DNA of 64,000 nt from NCBI RefSeq assembly GCF_001666835.1, contig NZ_LZJF01000059.1, forward strand, positions 1 to 64,000, written 5' to 3'. This document shows, in pieces, positions 6,858-15,296 of the stretch. The notes under the pieces were generated by a model. It was given only the letters and a program-made list of their open reading frames with translations. It made no database searches and had not been told where the DNA came from. Made by a program: the position numbers and the translations under genes. Positions within the stretch are counted from its first letter, which is position 1, and each line of letters begins with the position of its first letter. This DNA is from Mycobacterium sp. E3251 (GTDB taxonomy: Bacteria; Actinomycetota; Actinomycetes; Mycobacteriales; Mycobacteriaceae).

Positions 6858-9800
6858 GCGTCAACACCTTTCCAAGCAATTCCTCGATGGTGCGCGACTC
6901 ACCCTGAGCATCGAAGATCCGCACCTGCAACGATCCACCACGCTGACCGAGCCCGGGAGCGACCTCTGATACTTCGATTGTCCACTTCTCGGGCAGTTGA
7001 CTAAGTGTGTATGCGTTATACGGGTCTCGTAGAGAACTCACATGAAGACCGCGCTCCTCCCACGTCGCTGCACGCCCATCCTCCATAACCGCCAGATACG
7101 CGCCTTCGTCATCGCCGATACGATCCAGAAGTTCCCCATAATCTCGGACGAATATACGAAGGTTTGAATAAGCGACTCGCGTGCCCGGTACCGCTCCAGC
7201 ATTCTTGGGGAAATTATACCAATGTTGGCCTTCTGGACCGAGTTTATTGAAGCGCTCCTCGTATTCTTTCTGAGAATAGGCATGACCGTGTGCATCGCGC
7301 CCGAATGGGGCTTCGGGATCCTTTATCAGCTTCCTGACTGCCGAGTCTATCTGGCTCATATCTGATGGATCGTACGGGTAATTCCAGTGTTCGGATAAGG
7401 GTTCCCCATAATGCGGGTCAAGTGGCTCATCCGATAACCGGTGCCATCCATCACCAGCAGGCTCATGTGAATGTACGGGGTCCTGACGTTCACTACCGGG
7501 AGAATCTCCATCGTCCGGTCCTGCTGGACCCTCATCGTCGGGCGGCCGGCCATCTCCGCGGTCACCGGATGCATCCCCGTCGCCATGCCCTCGCCGACCG
7601 CCGCTGTCGTGTGTTTGCCCATCTGTCTTACCGCCGGCCGGATGGCCGTCGCCGGGACCGCTCGATCTTCCGTCATGCGGCGGCTGTCCGTCTGGCGGGC
7701 CACCGTCGCCGGGACCGCGCCATCCGCGACCCGGCGCGGGCACCTCGGTGGGGCTGCCGGCCGGGGCGGTGAAATGCGGCGCAGAAGCCGTCGGCGCAGG
7801 AGTCATAGGCGCAGCAGAAGCCGCCGGTGCTGGTCTTGGCGGGCTCACACCGACCGGCGCGGGCTCGACCGGGGCACCCGCGTGCGCGAGTTGAAGGCTC
7901 GACGGCACACGCTCGGTGGCTATGGCCGGCGGAGCAGACCCAGGTGCGGTAGCCGGAATGGGTTCGCGCCCATCACCCGCGGGCACGGAAAGCGGCTCAC
8001 GGGGAGGACTGTGCGGCGCAGGCACCGGGTCATGGGGACTTACCGGAGGAGTCGAGCCCGGTTCGTGCAGGCCACCGCCTGCAGGCGCTGACGCAGGAGA
8101 CGGGGCCTCAGCTGGCACCGGTAACGGATCATGCGGGCCACCCGCACCCGCCGCCGGAGTCGGCGCAGACTCCCCCGGCGCGAAGAACGGATCGTGAGAA
8201 TTGCCGCCCGGAGGCGCTGACGCTGGCGCCGGAGCGGCCTCCGGCTCGAGGGGCGGTTCGTGGGCACCACCCGAGCCTGGTGGTGCGGCCGGCGCAGACA
8301 CCGGCTCGTGCGGACCAGTCCCCGGTCCCGGACCGTCCGGGTGCGTTGGCTCGGGCCCGGCAGTTGGTCCTTCGTGCGCACCGGGTCCGGTGTCGGGCGG
8401 GCGTGGCGTCGCCTCCACGGGTGCATCAAACGGCTTACCGTCTGGCAGCCCCACAGGAGTACCGCCAGTGGGCGGTTTGATTTCCGGCAGATCACCCGTA
8501 ACGCCTTCGAGGCTCTTGGTCACGTCGCCGCCGGCCTTGGTGATGTCAGTCAGCGCGCCGCGCGCTCCCGCTGCGCCTGCCCCACCGGCACGCCCAGCAG
8601 CGCCACCCGCGGCCTCCGCCTCTTCCCCTGCACCACGTGCAGCCGCTCCCGCACCGTCGGCCGCCGCACCCGCCTCACCGAGGCCCGGGGCGATTAGCGT
8701 GAGGCCGTCGAACGCGACTTCCCCGGCGCCCAACCCCGGACGGTCCCTACTCCAATCCTTCGCATGCACAAGGCCTTTCAGCTCCTGCAGCCGCGCTTCC
8801 GCGAATTCGTGGGGATTGACCGCGGCATTGATCAAGCTTTCTTTCCAGGCGTTTTTCACCAAGCCCGTCCAGGTGGTGGCCGCACCCTGTGGATCTGCGG
8901 CGATCCAATGCGGGCTCAGGTCGACGAGGCCCAGCCCCATGCCGACCACACCTTTGAGGACGCCCTCCTGGGCATTGATCCAGGTGTCGGCTATGGTCGC
9001 GACGGGGTTACCGACGTCGTCCCCGAGGAATTGGACGAGCCCGCGGCGCGCGTACTTCTCGCACGTGGTGACCGCGCGATCGGCCTCTTGCATGACGAAC
9101 TTGATCTCGTCCTCGCAGGCCCTGGCTTCCTGGCCAAGATGCTGGAGCACGGCATTGATGTCCTTGACGATCTGTTTGATCTCATCCCAGGCGTCGCCGT
9201 CGATGATGAGCATCACATCGTGACCGAGGTCGCCCAGGGACTCGATGCGATGCAACAGATCCCGGATCGCGGTTTGGGCGTGGTCGACCTTATTCGCGAA
9301 CGTGTCGATGGTGCGGGCCAATGCGTCGCACAGGTCGCCGATAGTCGCTGTCGACGAGCCGATTTCGGTCAACGCGTGGTCGATCTTCTCGCCTTCAGGA
9401 ATGTGTTGGCCGTCGAACAGCATCTTGGACGCGTTGAGAGTCCCCTTCACACCGGTAGCTGCCGCACCGAAGGCTCGCCAACGAGATGCAGCCGCACGCA
9501 GACCCGCCACGTCGCCGTCGGGCCATGCCTCGAGGACAAACGATTGCACGAGCGCCCACAGCGGTGGAGGCGGCTGGCCGGGCCCCCACGTCCCAGGCGG
9601 CCCGGGCGCGGCAAGCTCGGCCGGCGGGGACGGTTGCGTCAAAGCACTGCGTCCGCCGCCCAGCGTCGACGCCGCATCGACGTGGGAGTAGTTCGACGCG
9701 CCTTGCTGTATGACAGCCCCGCTTTTCCGGCAGGCGTTGACGGCGGCAGCGGCCGCCTTCAGCGCCGACTCGGCCTTCTCCTGATACGTCAAGCCGAACA

Positions 9801-9942
9801 CCTCGCCGGCTCGGTCAACACCGGTGTGGGCCGAAAAGCCGGCCGTCAAGATCGACAGGTTGGCCGCCAGAGAGTCGCCAGCGGCTGCCACCGCGCTACC
9901 CGCGGCGTACAAGGCCTCTGGGTCGACGGACAACGGAGCCAC
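6847..9942 (-). CDS. CpnT-like outer-membrane channel/TNT toxin (NAD+ glycohydrolase)
   Basis: 1031 residues against 846 for CpnT (Rv3903c). Residues 1 to about 460 match the CpnT N-terminal domain: start MAPLSVDPEALYAAG, type VII-style YxxxD motif Tyr85-Asp89, and several helical segments. About 470-832 is a Gly/Ala then Pro/Gly/His-rich linker, much longer than in CpnT, which accounts for the size difference. From about 833 (GWHRLSDEPLDPHYGEPL) to the end is the TNT domain, which in M. tuberculosis hydrolyses NAD+ in the host macrophage. His967 in 'LHVSSLRDPY' and Gln1000 in 'GLGQRGG' lie in the conserved catalytic stretches, so the toxin looks intact. The start is GTG with a weak ribosome site. 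Here the gene lies between Rv2074- and Rv2089c-type genes, without the esxE/esxF genes that precede cpnT in M. tuberculosis. Confidence 0.88.
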   Translation of the reverse strand: MAPLSVDPEALYAAGSAVAAAGDSLAANLSILTAGFSAHTGVDRAGEVFGLTYQEKAESALKAAAAAVNACRKSGAVIQQGASNYSHVDAASTLGGGRSALTQPSPPAELAAPGPPGTWGPGQPPPPLWALVQSFVLEAWPDGDVAGLRAAASRWRAFGAAATGVKGTLNASKMLFDGQHIPEGEKIDHALTEIGSSTATIGDLCDALARTIDTFANKVDHAQTAIRDLLHRIESLGDLGHDVMLIIDGDAWDEIKQIVKDINAVLQHLGQEARACEDEIKFVMQEADRAVTTCEKYARRGLVQFLGDDVGNPVATIADTWINAQEGVLKGVVGMGLGLVDLSPHWIAADPQGAATTWTGLVKNAWKESLINAAVNPHEFAEARLQELKGLVHAKDWSRDRPGLGAGEVAFDGLTLIAPGLGEAGAAADGAGAAARGAGEEAEAAGGAAGRAGGAGAAGARGALTDITKAGGDVTKSLEGVTGDLPEIKPPTGGTPVGLPDGKPFDAPVEATPRPPDTGPGAHEGPTAGPEPTHPDGPGPGTGPHEPVSAPAAPPGSGGAHEPPLEPEAAPAPASAPPGGNSHDPFFAPGESAPTPAAGAGGPHDPLPVPAEAPSPASAPAGGGLHEPGSTPPVSPHDPVPAPHSPPREPLSVPAGDGREPIPATAPGSAPPAIATERVPSSLQLAHAGAPVEPAPVGVSPPRPAPAASAAPMTPAPTASAPHFTAPAGSPTEVPAPGRGWRGPGDGGPPDGQPPHDGRSSGPGDGHPAGGKTDGQTHDSGGRRGHGDGDASGDRGDGRPPDDEGPAGPDDGDSPGSERQDPVHSHEPAGDGWHRLSDEPLDPHYGEPLSEHWNYPYDPSDMSQIDSAVRKLIKDPEAPFGRDAHGHAYSQKEYEERFNKLGPEGQHWYNFPKNAGAVPGTRVAYSNLRIFVRDYGELLDRIGDDEGAYLAVMEDGRAATWEERGLHVSSLRDPYNAYTLSQLPEKWTIEVSEVAPGLGQRGGSLQVRIFDAQGESRTIEELLGKVLTRGG

Positions 9943-10031
9943 GCGCGAAATTCTCGTCGAGACCGCACGCAGGCGCTATTCACCCAATGATGGCTTTGCC
10001 AAGCTAGCCGCGCTCACAACGGAGCCACAAC

Positions 10032-12287
10032 TCATTCGTCAACAGCCTGTGCGGCCAACGTGATGCGGTGCCGTCCCACCGCCACCGCCACGGTTCGCCC
10101 GGCCGGCTGACCGTCGACTTGGACGCTGGACCCGTCAGGCAGCCCACTCAGCGTGATCCGCGCGGCGGTATCGGTGGCCACCGTGATCGTCGATGCCTGA
10201 AGAGCGGCCAGTCCGGCACGCTGGACATCCACCGTGATCCTGGCAACGCCGGTGAGCCGCAGCGTGAGATACGGCAGCGGACCGACCGACGGGCCTGCCC
10301 GCCAGTCCAGTTCGCTGTACACGCCCGGGGTCGGGTCGAAGTTCAGGATGAACCCGCGATGATGCCGAACGGTGTGCGTCGGGTCCGGGCGCGCGTACGA
10401 ACGCGCATCGACTTCGGCGATGGCCCCGCGCCGCGCCGTCACCCCCGGGTCCGCGGTCAGGTCGGACAGCCACCACACCCGATGCGGCCCGATACCCAGG
10501 TCGTCGCGCACCAATTGCGGATGCCACGCGTACGTGATGTGTCCTGGATCCGCTTGCCGTAAGCCGGTTTCCATGTGGGCGATCGGGTCTTCGAACTTGT
10601 CCTGCAGCACCCAGGCGATGTGATCCTCGAGCGGATACACGGTGAAGCGGTGCCGATAGCCCAGCCGGTCGAGTTCGAGCACCTGCTCGGCGGCCGACGG
10701 GAACGGCACCAACTCGTCGACCAGCCCGTGGGCGATGACATAGGGCAGCCAGCGCGCGTTCACCAGCAGCTTCCAGGTATCGCCCTCGCGGGCACAGGCC
10801 GAGTCCGGGTCGAGGTCGGCCGGGATGTCGACGTCGGGAAGCAGCCGCACCCCGCACGCCGGCGGACCGGCCAGCACGACCGCCTGCGAAAACACTTGCG
10901 GATAAGTCAATCCCAACTTGTACGCCGCATAGCCACCCATCGAGTAGCCCGATATCACGGTGCGATTGGGATCGGTGCCCAGTTGTTCGGCGACGCACGC
11001 CCACACTTCCCAGACGTCGAGTTCTCCGGTATCGAAGTACCACGTCGACGGGCCTCGGGCGAGTGGTGTGACCACCACCGAGTCGCGACCCTCGCATACT
11101 TGGTGCAGCAAGCGGGGGTCGATGGCGGCGAATTGGCTCTGCCCGAGGGCGAGCGAATGCAGCAGCAGGGTCAACGGCAGCGTGCGGCCCGGCTTGAAAG
11201 TGGACGGCAGGCACACCGAATACGGCTGCACCCGACCGAGGAACTGCGGCTTGGTGCTCAAGATGTCGTCGGCGGCAAGACCCTGGCCCAACTCGACCGA
11301 GGACACGTACCACCGGGTCGACGGGCCGGCGATCACCGGCTCGGCATCGGTCTCGCCCGCCGCCAGCCGATCCCACGCCACGGTCACGACGAACTTCGAC
11401 ACGTCGCCGTGGGTCAAGGCCTCGGCCTGGGCGGAATCCGACCAGAAGTTCAGGTGCGGCGGCTCCTGCTCGTTGGTGCGGAACGCGACGTTGTAGACGT
11501 TGGGTTGCCCGGGCAGCGCGCCATGCTCGGCGGGCACGTCGGCGAACCCGTCACCGGCGGCGTTGGCCAGCCCCGCCGCCAACTGCACCCTCCAGTTGCC
11601 GGCCGGCTCCAGCAAGGTCCGCGGCACCTGCGCGAGAAACGTCCGCGATCCCATGTCGACGCTGTGCGGCACCGGCGTCGTGGACTGGTTGGTCAGGTCG
11701 ATCAGCGCGGCGCCAGACCCCGAAACCAGCAGGGCCATGTCGATCCCGGCCGAGCGCAGACCGGCCCCGGCGGGCCACTGCTCCGGCGCAGTCCTGGCGG
11801 GGCCGGTATCGAAGGTGAACAGCGCGATGGGGACGGACGCGTCCAGCAGCGTGTTCCAGTCGATCCGCCACCACGTATCGGTCGCGGTGAGCCCGATTCC
11901 GACACGGAAGATGTCGGCGCCGTTGCGTGCCGCGGGCCCGCCGGGATAGACGTAGGTGCCGCGCGGCGGCGCCTGCACCTTCAGGTCGCCGATCGGCAGG
12001 CCGGTCGCGCCGTGGTCGTCGTACAGGAAGTCGGTCCAAAAGAGGGCACCACCGGCAACGCGGCCGGTGCCACAGGTCCGTGGAAAGTCCTCGCCGAACG
12101 GCCATCCCGACGGCGCCGGAAGTCGCGGCTCCGGGCGCAGGGCCGCCGGCGGCACACCCTCGGGCATCCCGCCGGCCACGACGAGCTCAGCCGGTGGCGT
12201 GGGTGCCGTCGCCGCGGGATGCACCAGCGTGTCGGCGATGTGGCGTGCGATGCGAAGCGGAAGGAGAGTCAAATCCAGAAGTGACAT
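10032..12287 (-). CDS. Large alpha/beta-hydrolase fold protein, substrate unknown
   Basis: 751 residues from ATG 12287 (the frame is open 45 codons further up, into pepE). The middle third is an alpha/beta hydrolase: nucleophile elbow GYSMGGYAAY with Ser449, a likely acid Asp524 in 'GLVDELVPF' and His556 in 'EDHIAWVL'. The arrangement resembles prolyl-oligopeptidase or polyhydroxybutyrate-depolymerase-like esterases. Residues 1-400 are beta-rich with many Trp/Gly and may form a propeller or carbohydrate-binding-like domain; the last 120 residues look like a small beta domain. The N-terminus is hydrophobic but is not a clean signal peptide. It has no counterpart at this place in M. tuberculosis. 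It lies between the toxin gene and pepE on the same strand. The enzyme class is supported by the triad; the reaction is not. Confidence 0.75.
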   Translation of the reverse strand: MSLLDLTLLPLRIARHIADTLVHPAATAPTPPAELVVAGGMPEGVPPAALRPEPRLPAPSGWPFGEDFPRTCGTGRVAGGALFWTDFLYDDHGATGLPIGDLKVQAPPRGTYVYPGGPAARNGADIFRVGIGLTATDTWWRIDWNTLLDASVPIALFTFDTGPARTAPEQWPAGAGLRSAGIDMALLVSGSGAALIDLTNQSTTPVPHSVDMGSRTFLAQVPRTLLEPAGNWRVQLAAGLANAAGDGFADVPAEHGALPGQPNVYNVAFRTNEQEPPHLNFWSDSAQAEALTHGDVSKFVVTVAWDRLAAGETDAEPVIAGPSTRWYVSSVELGQGLAADDILSTKPQFLGRVQPYSVCLPSTFKPGRTLPLTLLLHSLALGQSQFAAIDPRLLHQVCEGRDSVVVTPLARGPSTWYFDTGELDVWEVWACVAEQLGTDPNRTVISGYSMGGYAAYKLGLTYPQVFSQAVVLAGPPACGVRLLPDVDIPADLDPDSACAREGDTWKLLVNARWLPYVIAHGLVDELVPFPSAAEQVLELDRLGYRHRFTVYPLEDHIAWVLQDKFEDPIAHMETGLRQADPGHITYAWHPQLVRDDLGIGPHRVWWLSDLTADPGVTARRGAIAEVDARSYARPDPTHTVRHHRGFILNFDPTPGVYSELDWRAGPSVGPLPYLTLRLTGVARITVDVQRAGLAALQASTITVATDTAARITLSGLPDGSSVQVDGQPAGRTVAVAVGRHRITLAAQAVDE

Positions 12288-12322
12288 CAAGCCCAAACGT
12301 ACGCGCCGGAGAGGTCCGGACG

Positions 12323-13450
12323 CTAAGTCGCGGGCACCACGATCAGTTCGTGGGGCCGATTGTTGACGGCCAGGCCGCCGTCGTCGGTCACGACGACGAT
12401 GTCTTCGATACGTGCGCCCCATCGGCCCGGGAAATAGATGCCCGGCTCGATGGAGAAGGCCATGCCCGCGGCCAGCGGCAGGTCGTTGCCCGCGACGATG
12501 TAGGGCTCCTCATGCACCGAGAGGCCGATACCGTGGCCGGTGCGGTGCACGAAATACTCCGCCAGCCCGGCGTCGGCCAGCACGTCCCGGGCGGCCGCGT
12601 CGACCTGCTCGGCCGTCACGCCGGGACGGACCGCCTCGACGGCCGCGCGTTGGGCGCGCTGCAGCACCGAATAGTACTGTGCCACTTCGGAATTCGGCTC
12701 ACCGATGCTGTAGGTGCGCGTCGAGTCCGAGTGGTAGCCGGGCTCGTAGGCCCCGCCGATGTCGACGACGACGATGTCACCGACTTGCAGTTCTCGATCC
12801 GAGTAGCCGTGGTGCGGGTCGGCACTGTGCGGCCCGGAGCCGACGATGATGAACGACACCTCCGAATGCCCTTCGGCGACAATCGCTTCCGCGATGTCGG
12901 CGGCCACGTCGGCCTCGGTGCGGCCGGGGACCAAGAACTCCGGCACCCGGGCATGCACGCGATCGATGGCCGCGCCTGCTTTGCGGAGCGCGTCTATTTC
13001 GCCCTCCTCCTTGACCATCCGCAGCGTGCGCATCACGTCGGTGGCAAGGACCGGCAGCACCCCGAGCACATCGGCCAGCGGCAGCAGATGCAGGGCCGGC
13101 ATCGAATCGGTGACGGCGGTCGCCGCCGGACCGCCGCCGAACGCCGCGCCGACCAGTTGGTAAGGGTCGTCCCCGTCGACCCAATCCCGCACCGCGAGAC
13201 CCAATTCCGCGATGGCCGACCCCTTGAGCGAGGCCAGCTCGAGTCGCGGGACGATTACCGTCGGGTCGCCGGAGGCCGGAACAACCAGCGCGGTGAACCG
13301 CTCGAGCGTCTGGGCCCGCGACCCGACGAGGTAGCGCAGGTCGTAGCCGGGGGTGATCACCAGCCCGGACAAGCCCGCGTCAGCGGTCGCGGCGGCCGCC
13401 GCCGCCAGCCGGCTGGCATACACCCCGGCGCCGAACCGATGAGATTCCAT
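12323..13450 (-). CDS. pepE: Xaa-Pro dipeptidase/M24 aminopeptidase PepE
   Basis: 375 residues, the same length as Rv2089c. It is a cytosolic 'pita-bread' metallopeptidase of family M24, expected to cleave Xaa-Pro dipeptides. The five metal ligands are recognisable: Asp in 'VVVDIGG', Asp in 'YHSDSTRT', His in 'HRTGHGIGL', Glu in 'SIEPGIYF' and Glu in 'GARIEDIV'. The N-terminal 130 residues form the creatinase-like domain. It is divergent from the exonuclease gene; only 47 bases separate the starts. Confidence 0.95.
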   Translation of the reverse strand: MESHRFGAGVYASRLAAAAAATADAGLSGLVITPGYDLRYLVGSRAQTLERFTALVVPASGDPTVIVPRLELASLKGSAIAELGLAVRDWVDGDDPYQLVGAAFGGGPAATAVTDSMPALHLLPLADVLGVLPVLATDVMRTLRMVKEEGEIDALRKAGAAIDRVHARVPEFLVPGRTEADVAADIAEAIVAEGHSEVSFIIVGSGPHSADPHHGYSDRELQVGDIVVVDIGGAYEPGYHSDSTRTYSIGEPNSEVAQYYSVLQRAQRAAVEAVRPGVTAEQVDAAARDVLADAGLAEYFVHRTGHGIGLSVHEEPYIVAGNDLPLAAGMAFSIEPGIYFPGRWGARIEDIVVVTDDGGLAVNNRPHELIVVPAT

Positions 13451-13497
13451 GGCAGCCAGGCTAACCGGTTGGCTTCGGCGCTGGCAGGATAGCCAGC

Positions 13498-14454
13498 ATG
13501 TCCGCGCCGCTATTGCTACTCGACGGGGCCAGCATGTGGTTCCGGTCGTATTTCGGGGTGCCGTCCTCGATCACCGCCCCCGATGGCCGGCCCGTCAACG
13601 CCGTGCGCGGCTTCATCGACTCGATGGCCGTGGTGATCAACCGGCAACGCCCCAGCCGGCTGGTGGTGTGCCTGGACCTGGATTGGCGACCGCAGTTCCG
13701 GGTGGACCTCGTCCCCTCCTACAAGGCGCATCGCGTTGCGCAGCCGGAGCCCGAGGGCGAGCCGGACGTCGAGGAGGTCCCCGACGAGCTGACACCGCAG
13801 ATCGACATGATCATGGAGCTGTTGGACGCCTTCGGGATCCCGACCGCGGGCGCCGAAGGTTTCGAGGCCGACGATGTGCTCGGCACGCTGGCCGCCCGCG
13901 AACGCCGTGACCCGGTGGTGGTGGTCAGCGGCGACCGCGATCTGTTGCAGGTGGTCTCCGACGATCCGGTCCCGGTCCGGGTGCTCTACCTGGGCCGTGG
14001 GCTGACCAAGGCCACTTTGTTCGGGCCGCCTGAGGTCGCCGAACACTACGGCGTGCCGGAGCATCGGGCGGGGCCGGCCTATGCCGAATTCGCGCTGATG
14101 CGCGGCGATCCCTCCGACGGCCTGCCGGGCGTCCCGGGTGTCGGTGAGAAGACGGCGGCAACCCTGCTGGCTCAGCACGGGTCGCTGGAACGGATCCTGG
14201 CGGCCGCCCACGATCCGAAATCGAAGATGGCCAAGGGTTTGCGCTCGAAACTGCTGGGTGCGGCCGACTACATCGAGGCCGCCGGGCAGGTGGTGCGGGT
14301 GGCAACCGACGCGCCCGTCAGCCTGTCGACGCCGACCGACGCGCTACCGCTGGTGGCCGACGACCCGCAACGCACCGCGAAGCTGGCGACCAAGCTGGGA
14401 GTCGGGTCCTCGATAGCCCGGTTGCAGAAAGCGCTCGACGCGCTGCCGACGTAA
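13498..14454 (+). CDS. 5'-3' exonuclease (FEN/Pol I N-terminal type, Rv2090)
   Basis: 318 residues (Rv2090 is annotated longer). It resembles the 5'-3' exonuclease domain of DNA polymerase I as a stand-alone protein and should trim 5' flaps and RNA primers during replication and repair. The metal-binding acidic residues appear in '[14 protein letters not shown]', '[13 protein letters not shown]' and '[11 protein letters not shown]'. The helix-three-turn-helix DNA-binding element is [17 protein letters not shown] near residue 210. ATG 13498 lies just after the pepE start region. The gene ends 4 bases before the convergent Rv2091c-type gene. Confidence 0.93.
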   Translation: MSAPLLLLDGASMWFRSYFGVPSSITAPDGRPVNAVRGFIDSMAVVINRQRPSRLVVCLDLDWRPQFRVDLVPSYKAHRVAQPEPEGEPDVEEVPDELTPQIDMIMELLDAFGIPTAGAEGFEADDVLGTLAARERRDPVVVVSGDRDLLQVVSDDPVPVRVLYLGRGLTKATLFGPPEVAEHYGVPEHRAGPAYAEFALMRGDPSDGLPGVPGVGEKTAATLLAQHGSLERILAAAHDPKSKMAKGLRSKLLGAADYIEAAGQVVRVATDAPVSLSTPTDALPLVADDPQRTAKLATKLGVGSSIARLQKALDALPT

Positions 14455-14458
14455 CCGG

Positions 14459-15217
14459 CTACTGCGGGCGGCCGACCTCGTAGGTGCCCTTGTTGTCCTG
14501 GAACGTCACCGTCACGTGCTTGGGGGCGCCGTCGATGCTGACGTCGCAGTCGAAGGTGGCACCCTTCTTGACGGTGGGATTCTGGCCGTGGTTGCACTTG
14601 ACGTTCTGGACGTTCTTGGCCCCGTAGCCGTTGGTCTCGTCCGACAGGACCTGCTGCACACCGGTCTGTGCCTTATTGACGTCCAGCTTGGTGGTGACGA
14701 AGAACCCGGGCTGCCAGAAGCCGAGTATCAGCACGACCGCGATGAGCAAGAAGGCGATCACGCCGCCCACGCCTGCGATCACGCCGACCGACCGCTTCTT
14801 GGCCGGCTGCTGGTCGTAGGGCGGGTACTGCTGCGGGTACTGTCCCGGCTGACCGTATTGCCCGGGCTGTCCGTACTGCCCCGGCTGACCGTATTGCCCC
14901 GGCTGCTGGTACTGGCCCGGCTGACCGTACTGTCCCGGCTGCGCGTACTGGCCGGGCTGCGCATATTGCCCGGGCTGCCCGTACTGCCCGGGCTGCTGAT
15001 AGCCGGGCTGCTGGGGGTATTGCTGCGGGTAGGCCTGCTCGGCCGGCTGCTGGTACTGCGGGTAATCGGCGGGCGGCGTGTATGCCGGGGCCTGCCAGGT
15101 CGCCTCCTGGCCCGCCTGCTGCTGCCAGGGCGAGCCGACCTGGGTCGGCTCGGAGGACTGGTCGCCAGCTTGGCCGGGCGGTTGCCACTGCTGTTCCGGT
15201 CCCTGCGGTCCGCTCAT
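14459..15217 (-). CDS. Q/P/G-repeat membrane protein with C-terminal DUF4333 domain (Rv2091c type)
   Basis: 252 residues. The first 140 are low-complexity Gln/Pro/Gly/Tyr, including nine tandem QPGQYx hexapeptides at 75-128, and lie in the cytoplasm. One transmembrane helix spans about 143-166 ([19 protein letters not shown]). The remaining 85 residues are a DUF4333-type domain outside the membrane with two Cys ('VKCNHGQ', 'TFDCDVS'), likely a disulfide. This domain occurs in many mycobacterial membrane proteins and lipoproteins; its role is unknown. The repeat number probably varies between strains. Confidence 0.88.
   Translation of the reverse strand: MSGPQGPEQQWQPPGQAGDQSSEPTQVGSPWQQQAGQEATWQAPAYTPPADYPQYQQPAEQAYPQQYPQQPGYQQPGQYGQPGQYAQPGQYAQPGQYGQPGQYQQPGQYGQPGQYGQPGQYGQPGQYPQQYPPYDQQPAKKRSVGVIAGVGGVIAFLLIAVVLILGFWQPGFFVTTKLDVNKAQTGVQQVLSDETNGYGAKNVQNVKCNHGQNPTVKKGATFDCDVSIDGAPKHVTVTFQDNKGTYEVGRPQ
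14834..14995 (-). repeat. Nine tandem 18-bp units coding QPGQYx
   Basis: Nine in-frame 18-base units (162 bases) encode QPGQY followed by G, A, A, G, Q, G, G, G or P. Near-identical DNA units in tandem are prone to slippage without breaking the frame, so the copy number is a possible strain marker. It is coding sequence, not a CRISPR. Confidence 0.9.
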
Positions 15218-15296
15218 CGTCTCTCCTCAGCCCCTTGTGTCTCGGCACGAATCATCGGCGTGGTGATTTCCGCATCTACGGTAGCTTCGGCTCAGC

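Noticed and set aside
10575..12284. Long plus-strand open frame opposite the hydrolase gene
   Set aside because: High-GC antisense shadow: composition is Arg/Gly/His-rich with no known motif, while the minus strand has a coherent hydrolase.
14834..14995. Possible CRISPR-like repeat array
   Set aside because: The units are contiguous 18-mers in frame in a coding gene, without spacers and without cas genes nearby.
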